A DNA stretch of 64,000 nt from Leptolyngbya sp. O-77 (GTDB taxonomy: Bacteria; Cyanobacteriota; Cyanobacteriia; Elainellales; Elainellaceae). Below the pieces are notes generated by a model. The model was given only the letters and a program-made list of their open reading frames with translations, was not told the DNA's origin and did not search any database. A program made the position numbers and the translations under genes. Shown here piece by piece: positions 16,111 to 24,335 of this stretch. The first letter of the stretch is position 1, and each line of letters begins with the position of its first letter. Location: NCBI RefSeq assembly GCF_001548395.1, contig NZ_AP017367.1:1153001-1217000 (forward strand). Reading direction: 5' to 3'.

Positions 16111-17136
16111 GTGGACGGCATTTATACGCTGGCGAATGATGTAGTGTGCAACCAACTGGTGGCGCTGCTGAACAGCATTGAGGTTCACGCGGGGCGCGAG
16201 ATGCCCGTGGCGGTAATTGCCTATGACGACCGTCTGGCAAGCGTGCGGGCGGCGATCGCCCATCGTCCGCAGGTGATGTTGCTGGATGATCCGGCGCTGT
16301 TTGCTCCCTGGGAGGCGTTTTCGCGGCAGGTGTGGCGGGCCCACCCGACGGCGATCGCCACCTGGCGCAAACGGGGCATTGCGGATATTTATCGACTGAG
16401 CTGTAATCGTCGCTATGCGGCGTTTGATGAACGTGCGCCGTTCGATCGATTTCTATATCTAGATGCTGATACGCTGCTGCTCAATTCGCCTCAGATTTTC
16501 TTCGATGCGCTGACTCAGCATGAGCTGGTCACGTATGATTTTCAACACAAAGATCCGTCGCACATTTTTGATGTGAATTCTGCAAAACTGGCGCAGATTT
16601 TTAGCCAGCCAGAGATCCATCGCTCAATTTTTTGCTCCGGATGTTTCGCATCTCGACGGGGCTTGCTGAATGCGGAGCAGCGCGACTGGCTTTTGCAAAA
16701 TCTGGCGACAGGCGAAGCCGAAATTCTCTATCCCAATGCGCCCAATCAATCAGTTTTGAACTATGCGGTCATGCGGCTGGCGCAGCGCAAGAAAGAGTCG
16801 TTTTCAATTCACAATTTGGCGCTGCATCTGCCGCCAGAGCGGGCGACGGGAAATTCCGTTACGTCCAGTCATTTTGTCGAGCAGACTGGAACCGTATGCG
16901 ATCGCGGTATGCCGCTGACCTATTTGCATTACATTGGGCTATCTTCTAAGCTATTCGATCGGCTTTGCAAGGGCGTAGAGATTGATTTTCCCTACCGCGA
17001 TACGTTCTTGCACTATCGCTATTTGCATGAACCCAAAAATCGTCCGATTCTTCGCAAAAAAACAGCTTTATTGCAAAAAATCACTCCGATCAACGCAGTG
17101 CGGCGAGTGCTGAAAAGTCTTCGACTGGTCTATTGA
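16111..17136 (+). CDS. Npun_R2821/R2822-type glycosyltransferase-like protein
   Basis: A 341-residue protein beginning at a GTG. It opens with GIYTLANDVVCNQLVALLNSIEV and contains FLYLDADTLLL at about 118, a DxD-type motif of GT8-like nucleotide-sugar transferases, followed by ELVTYDFQHKDPSHIFDVNS and CSGCFASRRGLL. The family is known to me as a conserved cyanobacterial group without proven activity. The fold suggests retaining glycosyl transfer. It lies between the GT10 gene and a shorter paralogue, with 64 bp to the latter, which suggests a polysaccharide or glycoprotein locus. Confidence 0.75.
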   Translation: MDGIYTLANDVVCNQLVALLNSIEVHAGREMPVAVIAYDDRLASVRAAIAHRPQVMLLDDPALFAPWEAFSRQVWRAHPTAIATWRKRGIADIYRLSCNRRYAAFDERAPFDRFLYLDADTLLLNSPQIFFDALTQHELVTYDFQHKDPSHIFDVNSAKLAQIFSQPEIHRSIFCSGCFASRRGLLNAEQRDWLLQNLATGEAEILYPNAPNQSVLNYAVMRLAQRKKESFSIHNLALHLPPERATGNSVTSSHFVEQTGTVCDRGMPLTYLHYIGLSSKLFDRLCKGVEIDFPYRDTFLHYRYLHEPKNRPILRKKTALLQKITPINAVRRVLKSLRLVY

Positions 17137-17200
17137 CGGGTTTTGTACCTGCGAATTTTGAATTGGCAATTTTTGATTTTGGGTCTTTTCTCAAGGAGCG

Positions 17201-18115
17201 GTGAAACGCTTGGAAAACGAAGACGAGCGGAATCAAAACCGAATTTATATATTGGGAAATGATTCTGTATTGGAGCAGGCGATCGCCCTGCTCAACAGCA
17301 TTCGGCTGTATGACACCGAAACGCCCATCGTGCTGATTCCCTACAACGATAAATATAAAGAGGCGGCGGCGGTCTTGGGCGATCGCTTCGGGGTGACGCT
17401 GTTTCCCGATTTGACCATTTTGGAGTGGCTAGATGCGACGGTGGAGGAAACCTTTGGCAGCGACTTTTTTGCTCGGCCACAGCAGTTTCGCAAGCAGGCG
17501 GCATGGTTTGGAAAACCCGGTCGATTTCTCTATATCGACACCGATATTGTGGTGTTTGAACGCATTATTGCGGTTTTAGAGTATTTGCAGACTTACGACT
17601 TTATCTGCTGCGACTATCAGCATCGCGGCGGCATTCAAAATGTGTTTACCTCAGCAATTCTGGAGGCTCCAGGATTTAACGAAAGCGTCCTGGCAGAAAT
17701 CTTTAACTGTGGCTTTTGGGGTAGCAAAGCGGGTCTAATTTCTGCGTCGGATCTGCAAGATGTTTTTGCAGAATGCGCTGCCCATCCCGAATATTTTGAC
17801 TTTAGCCAAAAAACATCCGACCAGCCCGTCATTAACTATCTGGTGCTAAAGCAAATTCCCCGCCGGTTTAACCTGGTGCATCGGCCCGGCGGCGCACCGG
17901 GAAGCTGGGCCGGCAGCAAGTTTCGCCAGCGGGATTGGCGACTGTTCGACCCCAACCTGAATCAGCCGCTGCAATACCTGCACTGGGCAGGCTTTCGGCT
18001 GCGGCCGGGGTGTCCTTACTGGGCACTGTGGCAGCACTACCGAAACTTGAATGAGCCAAAACTGCGATCGCCCAGATCGCCCAAATTGCGATTCAGCCCG
18101 CCGTGGCGATCTTAA
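17201..18115 (+). CDS. Npun_R2821/R2822-type glycosyltransferase-like protein, paralogue
   Basis: A 304-residue paralogue of the preceding gene: IYILGNDSVLEQAIALLNSIRLYD parallels its opening, and FLYIDTDIVVFER at about 108 replaces the LDADTLL motif. YDFICCDYQHRGGIQNVFTS and CGFWGSKAGLIS match the later conserved blocks. Tandem duplication explains the pair. The start is uncertain: GTG 17201 lies only 2 bp after AAGGAG, while an in-frame TTG at 17210 has better spacing. The end overlaps the convergent HlyD-type gene by 4 bp. Likely a cytosolic sugar transferase of unknown acceptor. Confidence 0.75.
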   Translation: MKRLENEDERNQNRIYILGNDSVLEQAIALLNSIRLYDTETPIVLIPYNDKYKEAAAVLGDRFGVTLFPDLTILEWLDATVEETFGSDFFARPQQFRKQAAWFGKPGRFLYIDTDIVVFERIIAVLEYLQTYDFICCDYQHRGGIQNVFTSAILEAPGFNESVLAEIFNCGFWGSKAGLISASDLQDVFAECAAHPEYFDFSQKTSDQPVINYLVLKQIPRRFNLVHRPGGAPGSWAGSKFRQRDWRLFDPNLNQPLQYLHWAGFRLRPGCPYWALWQHYRNLNEPKLRSPRSPKLRFSPPWRS

Positions 18116-19692
18116 CGGACGGTCTTGATGCTCTCGATGCGGCGCGAGAACAGGTCGGTGAAGATGCTCAATACCGTGCGATCGCGCGTGATGATGTTAG
18201 CCGTCACCGCCATCCCCGACTGGAGTGGGATTTCTCTACCGTTCACCTTCAAAACCTGGCTATCCAGCCGAATCTTGGCCGGAAACCGATAGAAGGGATA
18301 AATCTGATCCGGAGGCAGCGCGTCTTCGCCAATATTCACGACTTCTCCCTTAATATCGCCAAATTCGCTAAAAGGGAAGGAGTCGATTCGCACGTCTACA
18401 GGTAGCCCTTCGCTGACAAAGCCAATGTCTTTGTTGGTGATGTAAACCTCAGCCAGGAGGTTGTCTGTAGGCACGACTTTCAGAATCGGCTCGCTCGTGT
18501 TTGCTACAAAACCAATGCCCTTTGCCTTCAGGTCAAACACCACGCCATCAATCGGGGCGCGGAGTTCCTGATATTTCAGCGTGAGTTCGGTTTGGCTAAG
18601 CTGGCTGTTGATTTCGGCAATGCGACGCTCGTTGTCTACGATCGCCCGGTTAATCTGGCTGTCAATATCCGCAATCCGCTTTTCGTTGTCGGCAACTCTG
18701 GCCAACAGGTCGGTGCTAGTGGTGGCAACGGTGTTGGAAAGGCGCTGACGAGCCTGATCCACTGCTAAACTCAATCGCTGCTGCTCCAGCATCAGCCGAT
18801 TCACCTCAGCCCTGCGATCCATCATTTGCTGCCGCTGCCGCAGCATTTGAATCCGCGACAGTGCGCCCTGTTCTGCGAGCGGCTCGATATCACGCAAAAT
18901 GCCTTCGTCAATCGCCAGCGTTTGGCGGGCGGTGGAAAGTTGCTCCTGGGTTTGGATTAACTGCTGCTGGAGTTGAGCCACCTCAAGTTGAGCAGCGGCC
19001 GCACGCGACTGCGCCTCAAGCTGGTTTGCCGACAGGCGAATCCGCTCTTCGTCGGAGAAGCTGCCATCTCCGCCGTAGACCTGCGCCCGGTATAGCGCCG
19101 TTTCCGATGCGAGGGCGGCCCGGTTGGTCAGCAGCGCCCGCATTTCGGGAGGAATGCTCTGGGGTTGGCTGGTGGGTTCTAGCGAAATGCCGCTGAGGGC
19201 GCTGCGATAGAACTGATTCTCGGCTAAGTAGGAATCCCGCACCTGCTCCAGTGAGCGACGCTGAGCCGCCGCCGCCGTTGGGTCAAAGCGGATGAGAACC
19301 TGTCCTTTTTGAACCCGTTCGCCCTCTTCTACCAAAATTTCCTCGACTACGCCGCCCACGGGTGCCTGAATCTCTTGGACGCGATCGCCCGGTTCCAGTT
19401 TGCCCGTCGCAGGCACGGCTTCCTCAATTCGTGCCACTGCCGCCCACAGCAGCACCGCCGAGGTCACGCCGATGATACCGCCCACCACTAGCTTTGACCA
19501 CAGCGACGTTTGCTGCAAAATTACAGGCTGGTCAAACGCTTGGGCCCGCACCTGCTTTTGCGACGGCAACTGATTGCCCGTTTCCTCATCCGGGGAAACC
19601 AGCACCAGTTCCGTTTCTTCTGGCTGGAGCTGAGTCTTTGCAGAACCGTTGGCAGCTCCGTTTCCGTTGTGTCTGGGGGAGGTTTGGGTCAT
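18112..19692 (-). CDS. HlyD-type membrane fusion protein of a type I secretion system
   Basis: A 526-residue periplasmic adaptor. A cytosolic tail of about 65 residues precedes one membrane helix (LVVGGIIGVTSAVLLWAAVA). A biotinyl-lipoyl-like strand block follows (GVVEEILVEEGERVQKGQVLIRFD), then a long coiled-coil hairpin (about 160-360) and the beta-barrel (LRAPIDGVVFDLKAKGIGFVANTSEPILKVVP, DIGFVSEGLPVDVRIDSFPF). Such proteins link an inner-membrane ABC exporter to a TolC-like outer-membrane pore. It is the third gene of the minus-strand export locus, 104 bp after the exporter, with a heptamer array in the gap. No TolC gene is nearby. Confidence 0.92.
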   Translation of the reverse strand: MTQTSPRHNGNGAANGSAKTQLQPEETELVLVSPDEETGNQLPSQKQVRAQAFDQPVILQQTSLWSKLVVGGIIGVTSAVLLWAAVARIEEAVPATGKLEPGDRVQEIQAPVGGVVEEILVEEGERVQKGQVLIRFDPTAAAAQRRSLEQVRDSYLAENQFYRSALSGISLEPTSQPQSIPPEMRALLTNRAALASETALYRAQVYGGDGSFSDEERIRLSANQLEAQSRAAAAQLEVAQLQQQLIQTQEQLSTARQTLAIDEGILRDIEPLAEQGALSRIQMLRQRQQMMDRRAEVNRLMLEQQRLSLAVDQARQRLSNTVATTSTDLLARVADNEKRIADIDSQINRAIVDNERRIAEINSQLSQTELTLKYQELRAPIDGVVFDLKAKGIGFVANTSEPILKVVPTDNLLAEVYITNKDIGFVSEGLPVDVRIDSFPFSEFGDIKGEVVNIGEDALPPDQIYPFYRFPAKIRLDSQVLKVNGREIPLQSGMAVTANIITRDRTVLSIFTDLFSRRIESIKTVR

Positions 19693-19773
19693 GGGAAGGG
19701 GGAGAGAGGGAGGAGGAGATGAGGAGTGACGGGGTGTTGGGGGGTTGGGGTGACGGGATGGCTGAGTTATGCG

Positions 19774-19799
19774 ACCTAACCCCTAACCCCTGATCCCTA
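19774..19799. repeat. CCCTAAC/CCCTGAT heptamer array at the end of the exporter gene
   Basis: ACCTAAC, CCCTAAC and CCCTGAT units precede CCCTAC. On the minus strand this reads GTAGGGATCAGGGGTTAGGG, and its first TAG is the stop codon of the ABC exporter. This is the same repeat family as at 13.67, 15.98 and 60.15 kb. Confidence 0.85.
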
Positions 19800-22784
19800 C
19801 AACTGCGCTTCTTGCTGCTGATAGAGACAATAGTAGCGGCCGCGCATCGCCATGAGGTCTTCGTGGGTGCCCTGCTCGACGACAGAGCCTTGATCCATCA
19901 TCAGGATGAGATCGGCATGGCGGATCGTGCTGAGGCGGTGGGTAATGAAGAAGACGGTGCGGCCACGAAAATGCTCCGCCAAGTTCATACAGACGCGACG
20001 CTCGGAGTCGTAGTCGAGGGCGCTGGTGGCTTCGTCCATAATCAGCAGGCGCGGATTCTGCATGACCGTGCGGGCGATCGCAATCCGCTGGCGCTGTCCC
20101 CCAGAGAGCGACGCACCCCGTTCCCCAACGCGGGTGTTATAGCCATTCGGCAGACCCATGATGAACTCATGGGCAGCAGCAACTTTGGCCGCTTCGATAA
20201 TTTCCTCAGCAGAGGCATCGGGGGCATTCAGCGCGATGTTTTCCTGCACCGTGCCATCAAACAGCAGCGTGTCTTGGGGCACAATGCCGATTTGTTGTCG
20301 CAGCGAATAGAGTTCTACCTTGGTAATGTCGTAGCCGTCGATCAGGATGCGGCCTGACTCCAGATCATAGAGGCGAGGCAGCAATTTCATCAGGGTACTC
20401 TTGCCAGAACCGCTCTGTCCCACAATACCAACGAAGGAGCCGGGGGCAAATTCCAGGTTGATGTTGCTAAGCTGGAGCGGCCCCGTTGTGCCAAAGCGGA
20501 AGGACACGTTTTCGTAGGCGACCTCACCCTGGATGGGCGGCATGGGAATGTTTAGGCGATCGAGTTCGTCGGCCTCAGGGGCAGAGTCTACAATGTCGCT
20601 GAGGCGCTCGATGGACAGGCCCACTTCCTGGAAGTTTTGCCAGAGCTGGGCCAGACGCAGCAGGGGACTGGTGACATAGCCCGCGATGATGCGGAAGGCG
20701 ATCAGTTGCCCTAGGCTCAGCTCTTGCTTTAGCACCAGATACGCGCCTACCCAGAGGACGAGCAAACCCGAAAGCTGGTTCAAGAAGTTGCTCAAGGAGC
20801 CCGCGAAGGTGGAGGTTTGCACCGTGTTGAATCCGGCGCTGACATAGCGGGCGTAGCGCTGTTGCCACTGCCAGCGCGATCGCAGTTCCATGTTTTGCGC
20901 TTTCACCGTCTGGATGCCGCCCAGCACTTCCACCAGATAGGACTGAGTTTCGGCGTTGCGCTCTGCCTTGACCCGCAATTGGTTGCGGATGATCGGCGAG
21001 AAGACGATCGCCAGCGCAATGAAGAAAGGAATCGTCGCCAGCGCCACCAGCGTCAGCAGCGGGCTGTAAAACAGCATGACGACGATGTAGACGACGGAGA
21101 AGAAGGCATCCAGCACGACGGTCAGCGCTGTGCCCGTCATAAAGGAGCGGATATTTTCCAGTTCGCCAATGCGGGTTGAGAGTTCGCCCACAGGACGCTT
21201 CTCGAAATACCGCAGCGGCAGCCGCAGCAGGTGGTCGATAATTTGCGACCCCAGCGTCATGTCGATGCGGTTGGTGGTGTCTACGAACAGATAGGTTCGC
21301 AGCGCCCCCAGCAGCGCCTCAAAAAATGCCAGCAGCAGCAGCAAAATGCCCAGCACTTGCAGCGTGTCGGGGCTGTTTTGCACGATCACCTTGTCGATGA
21401 TCACCTGGATCATCAGCGGGTTTGCCAGGGCAAAAAGCTGCACAAAGAAAGAGGCGAGAAACACCAGCATCAGAACGCCGCGATATTTCGTCACCGAGGG
21501 CAAAAACCAGCTCAGATTAAAGCGTTTTTGCGGCGTTTGCTTGGTAGCCCGCAGCAGCAGCACGTCGCCCTGTTCGCCCCAGGTGGCGGCAAATTCTGAC
21601 GGCTTGCGGCGCAGCAGCCCCAGTTCCGGATCGGCGATTACCATTTCGCGCTCGCTGACGCTGTAGAGCAGCACCGGGCGATCTTGCCAACGCACCATTG
21701 CCGGAGCCTCTAGCCGACCGACCGATGGGGCGGGCACCGTGACCAACTGGGCGCTGAGGCCCATAAATTCGGCGATCGCCCCACACAGATCCAGCGGCAG
21801 CCCGCCCGTGCGCTCCATCTGGTTCACCAAAATGCGGCGCACTACGTCTCGTCGGAACGGCAGGTTCAAATGCTGACAGAGCATCTGGAAGCAGGCCATC
21901 GTCGCCTCGAGCTGCCCCCGCCCGCGCACGATGGGGTATTCCTTGGCTTTGCCCTTGCCGTCGATGATGACGGGTTCCAGTTCTTCTGGGCGCTCCGGCG
22001 CGTAGGGAATATCGAGCGCTCCAAGCGCTGCGTCTGCCTGACTGGTGTTTTGCGGGTCTTCTGGGGCAGAACGGCGGAACAGGGATAGCGGAAAGCTGAC
22101 CAGCCGCGCGGGTTTCTCGCCCGCCACCTCGATTTCGTCGAGTAGCCCCAAATTGAGCCGACTGCCGACAGGATAGCCCGTGATTTCGCCGCTGCTGACC
22201 AGCCACAGGCGATCGCGCTGGAGCGAGTGCGTGGCAAAGGTTCCCGGCGGAATGCGGCGCACCTCTGCCTGAGATAGCCCTGCGTGGGTCAACTCCTTCA
22301 GATCTAGCGTGCCATCGGCCTGACGCGACAGTTCTTCCCCCAGCAGATCAAACACCTCAATCGGCGCAGCCTGAGCAGACAGGGCGCTGGCGACGGCTGG
22401 CTCTTTTTCCAGCAGATCTAGGAAGACGCGGGCTGGCAGCGTCAGGCAGATGGATTCCTCGGAGGCGATCGCCGTTTCGCAGGCCACACGGCGCATCAGG
22501 CTGACGGCCCCCAAAACTGCGCCCGGTTGCAGTAGCCCCAGCGTGGTGGGGGCTTGTCGGTGCGGGGGGTCATAGCCGAGCGATCGCGCCTGCCCTTGAT
22601 ACAAAATCGTCACCTGAGCGGGCATTTTTTCGCGCACCAAAATTGTCTGCCCCATCTTGTAGCGGAAGGGCTGAACCTGTTCGAGCAGGCGAACCAGGGC
22701 TGTGTTGGAAAGCTGGGTAAACGGAAAGACCGTTGCCAGAAATTTTTGAACCGTCTCTTTGGGAAGGTTTTGGGTAAACGTCAT
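19797..22784 (-). CDS. Peptidase-domain-like ABC exporter with N-terminal cyclic-nucleotide-binding domain (HlyB type)
   Basis: A 995-residue fused exporter. Residues 15-135 resemble a cyclic-nucleotide-binding beta-roll (FRYKMGQTILVREKMPAQVTILYQG ... PGAVLGAVSLMR). Residues 265-415 form a C39-like domain (VRGRGQLEATMACFQMLC ... LPLDLCGAIAEFMGLSAQ); the catalytic Cys/His of true C39 peptidases is not evident, so it probably holds substrate without cleaving. Six membrane helices follow, then the ATPase with GIVGQSGSGKSTLMKL, LSGGQRQRIAIAR and LLIMDEATSALD. Its ATG overlaps the stop of the PpiC-like gene by 4 bp (ATGA), so translation is coupled. It should export unfolded proteins with a C-terminal signal, such as RTX proteins. 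Confidence 0.92.
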   Translation of the reverse strand: MTFTQNLPKETVQKFLATVFPFTQLSNTALVRLLEQVQPFRYKMGQTILVREKMPAQVTILYQGQARSLGYDPPHRQAPTTLGLLQPGAVLGAVSLMRRVACETAIASEESICLTLPARVFLDLLEKEPAVASALSAQAAPIEVFDLLGEELSRQADGTLDLKELTHAGLSQAEVRRIPPGTFATHSLQRDRLWLVSSGEITGYPVGSRLNLGLLDEIEVAGEKPARLVSFPLSLFRRSAPEDPQNTSQADAALGALDIPYAPERPEELEPVIIDGKGKAKEYPIVRGRGQLEATMACFQMLCQHLNLPFRRDVVRRILVNQMERTGGLPLDLCGAIAEFMGLSAQLVTVPAPSVGRLEAPAMVRWQDRPVLLYSVSEREMVIADPELGLLRRKPSEFAATWGEQGDVLLLRATKQTPQKRFNLSWFLPSVTKYRGVLMLVFLASFFVQLFALANPLMIQVIIDKVIVQNSPDTLQVLGILLLLLAFFEALLGALRTYLFVDTTNRIDMTLGSQIIDHLLRLPLRYFEKRPVGELSTRIGELENIRSFMTGTALTVVLDAFFSVVYIVVMLFYSPLLTLVALATIPFFIALAIVFSPIIRNQLRVKAERNAETQSYLVEVLGGIQTVKAQNMELRSRWQWQQRYARYVSAGFNTVQTSTFAGSLSNFLNQLSGLLVLWVGAYLVLKQELSLGQLIAFRIIAGYVTSPLLRLAQLWQNFQEVGLSIERLSDIVDSAPEADELDRLNIPMPPIQGEVAYENVSFRFGTTGPLQLSNINLEFAPGSFVGIVGQSGSGKSTLMKLLPRLYDLESGRILIDGYDITKVELYSLRQQIGIVPQDTLLFDGTVQENIALNAPDASAEEIIEAAKVAAAHEFIMGLPNGYNTRVGERGASLSGGQRQRIAIARTVMQNPRLLIMDEATSALDYDSERRVCMNLAEHFRGRTVFFITHRLSTIRHADLILMMDQGSVVEQGTHEDLMAMRGRYYCLYQQQEAQL

Positions 22785-23833
22785 GATTCAACACTGGGGG
22801 CAACGGTGGGGGCGGCAGGCGGGGAAGAAGATAGCGTAGTCGGTTTTACAGTTTTCGGTTCGGGCGCACTCAGTAAGATGGAGGTTGGCACCAGCTTGGG
22901 CTGGGCAGCAGGAGAATGACCACCATTGCCCTGCCCATCTGCTGCACCAGACGACGGCTCAGGCGCTCCGGGCTTAGCGGGCGGCACTGTGGATGGGGCA
23001 GTTGATGAGGAGACTGGCGGCTGGGAAGATACGTCTGCCGCAGAAGGCTCGCTGGGTTCGGCGGTGGGCAGAGATCCGGCAGCAAGCGGCACTGTCGGTA
23101 GCGCATCCGGCAGAGGACTCAGCGACACTTTATCCAACTGCTGCTGGAGCCACTGGTTAAATGACTCATTGAGCAGGCGGCGGCGCATTTGCTCGTCCAT
23201 CTGGGCAGGGATGAATTTTTCCAGACGAATGATCACAATCCACTCGCCAATGCGGTGGGGCGGCCAGAGTTGCCCCGGCTGGCTAATGGAGAGCATATGC
23301 GCCAGTTGGGGATGGGGCACACTTAGCTCCACTGGGCCGATCAGCCCGTCGGTTTGGGCTTCGGGGCCCTGAGAATAGATGCGGGCGAGTTCGGCGAAGC
23401 TCTGTTCGCCTTCCATAACGCGGAAGTAGATTTCTTGAGCGATGCCCATGTCCTGGGTGCGAATGAGCGAGTAGATGACTTTATCTAGCTTGCTCTTGCG
23501 CTCCAGGAAGTAGGATTCGAGCTTGGCTCCCCAGGTGGCTTCTTTGAATTTTTCGATGCGGAGCGATCGCGTGGCCAGGGCATCGAGCTGAGCCAGGGTC
23601 ATGCCGTGTCGGTTTAGCCATTGCTGACGGGTGGCTTCGTCTACGATCTGGTGCTGGGCGTAGAACTGGTCGCGGGCCCCGATGAGTTCTTCTTCGGCGC
23701 AGGTGATAGGGGCGATCGCCTCATCAATCAACACTTCCTGCACCAACTGCGGCAGCATTTGATAGCCCGCCAGCAGCGACGGCAATTCTTCCGAGGTGAT
23801 CGACCGATTTCCAATCTGCAATACGTGTCCCAT
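22781..23833 (-). CDS. PpiC/SurA-like peptidyl-prolyl isomerase linked to type I secretion
   Basis: A 350-residue protein. The N-terminal half is helical and SurA-like. A parvulin/rotamase domain covers about 115-235 (QEIYFRVMEGEQSFAELARIYSQGPEAQTDGLIGPVELS, then GQLWPPHRIGEWIVIIRLEKFIPA). A long disordered tail rich in Pro, Ser and Ala makes up the last 100 residues. No N-terminal signal peptide or membrane segment is visible, so it likely works in the cytosol. It is the first gene of the exporter operon. In related cyanobacterial loci a PpiC-type gene accompanies HlyB/HlyD; keeping cargo proteins export-competent is a reasonable guess. Confidence 0.87.
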   Translation of the reverse strand: MGHVLQIGNRSITSEELPSLLAGYQMLPQLVQEVLIDEAIAPITCAEEELIGARDQFYAQHQIVDEATRQQWLNRHGMTLAQLDALATRSLRIEKFKEATWGAKLESYFLERKSKLDKVIYSLIRTQDMGIAQEIYFRVMEGEQSFAELARIYSQGPEAQTDGLIGPVELSVPHPQLAHMLSISQPGQLWPPHRIGEWIVIIRLEKFIPAQMDEQMRRRLLNESFNQWLQQQLDKVSLSPLPDALPTVPLAAGSLPTAEPSEPSAADVSSQPPVSSSTAPSTVPPAKPGAPEPSSGAADGQGNGGHSPAAQPKLVPTSILLSAPEPKTVKPTTLSSSPPAAPTVAPSVES

Positions 23834-24007
23834 GCAAATCCATCCATCAACAGCGGAAAACCCTGATGCGTCATAGTTAACTATCAGGCGTTTGGTGTCT
23901 AGCTACGCATATAGTCCCAGCCCGATCGCACAACCCCAACCTAAATTATGGGTTTCCAGGGTTGGAAATCAAAGGATAGTTACGAAAACTTTTAGCTTTG
24001 ACCCATA

Positions 24008-24100
24008 TAGGACTTACGCACTTGCGATTAAACTTTTTGGGTTTTGGACGATTTCTCGCGGGCGCGGCCCGCGAGAAATCGTCCAACTGCGTCAGTCCTA
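24008..24100. mobile_element. Fold-back MITE-like element with TAGGACTTACGCA ends
   Basis: TAGGACTTACGCA at 24008-24020 matches, inverted, TGCGTCAGTCCTA at 24088-24100 (12 of 13). In the middle, a perfect 20-bp inverted repeat, 24044-24063 and 24067-24086, is separated by only 3 nt and would snap into a very stable hairpin (TTGGACGATTTCTCGCGGGC arm). GTAGGACTTACGCA-type termini are familiar from cyanobacterial miniature elements. It is non-coding and lies upstream of the PpiC-exporter operon. Confidence 0.65.
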
Positions 24101-24335
24101 CCATAAATCTTAGGTAAATCTCTGGGCGAATATTTACGGACACAGCGCGTTGCTGGGCATAGCATTCCCAAATTTTGGACGGTTCTCTACTTTTGGTATT
24201 CAGCCAGAAGATTTAGACAGCAGGATGGTTGCTCGCAGGTTTTTTTGCATGGCTTGTTCAGATGACAGGCAGGCTGCTAAAGCATACGAACCCTTCAGTG
24301 AACTATTCAGCTGATGATGCAAGCTGCTATGCACA
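24101..24335. other. Non-coding gap downstream of the MsbA-like gene
   Basis: With the preceding MITE-like element this makes a gap of about 500 bp between the PpiC operon start (23833) and the end of the MsbA-like gene. Short GCA/TGCATAG words recur near 24300-24360. No gene or clear terminator was found. Confidence 0.5.

Noticed and set aside
20817..21599. Plus-strand frames of 120-122 codons opposite the ABC exporter
   Set aside because: Rich in Gln, His and Arg and without recognisable motifs, as expected for shadows of the exporter gene.
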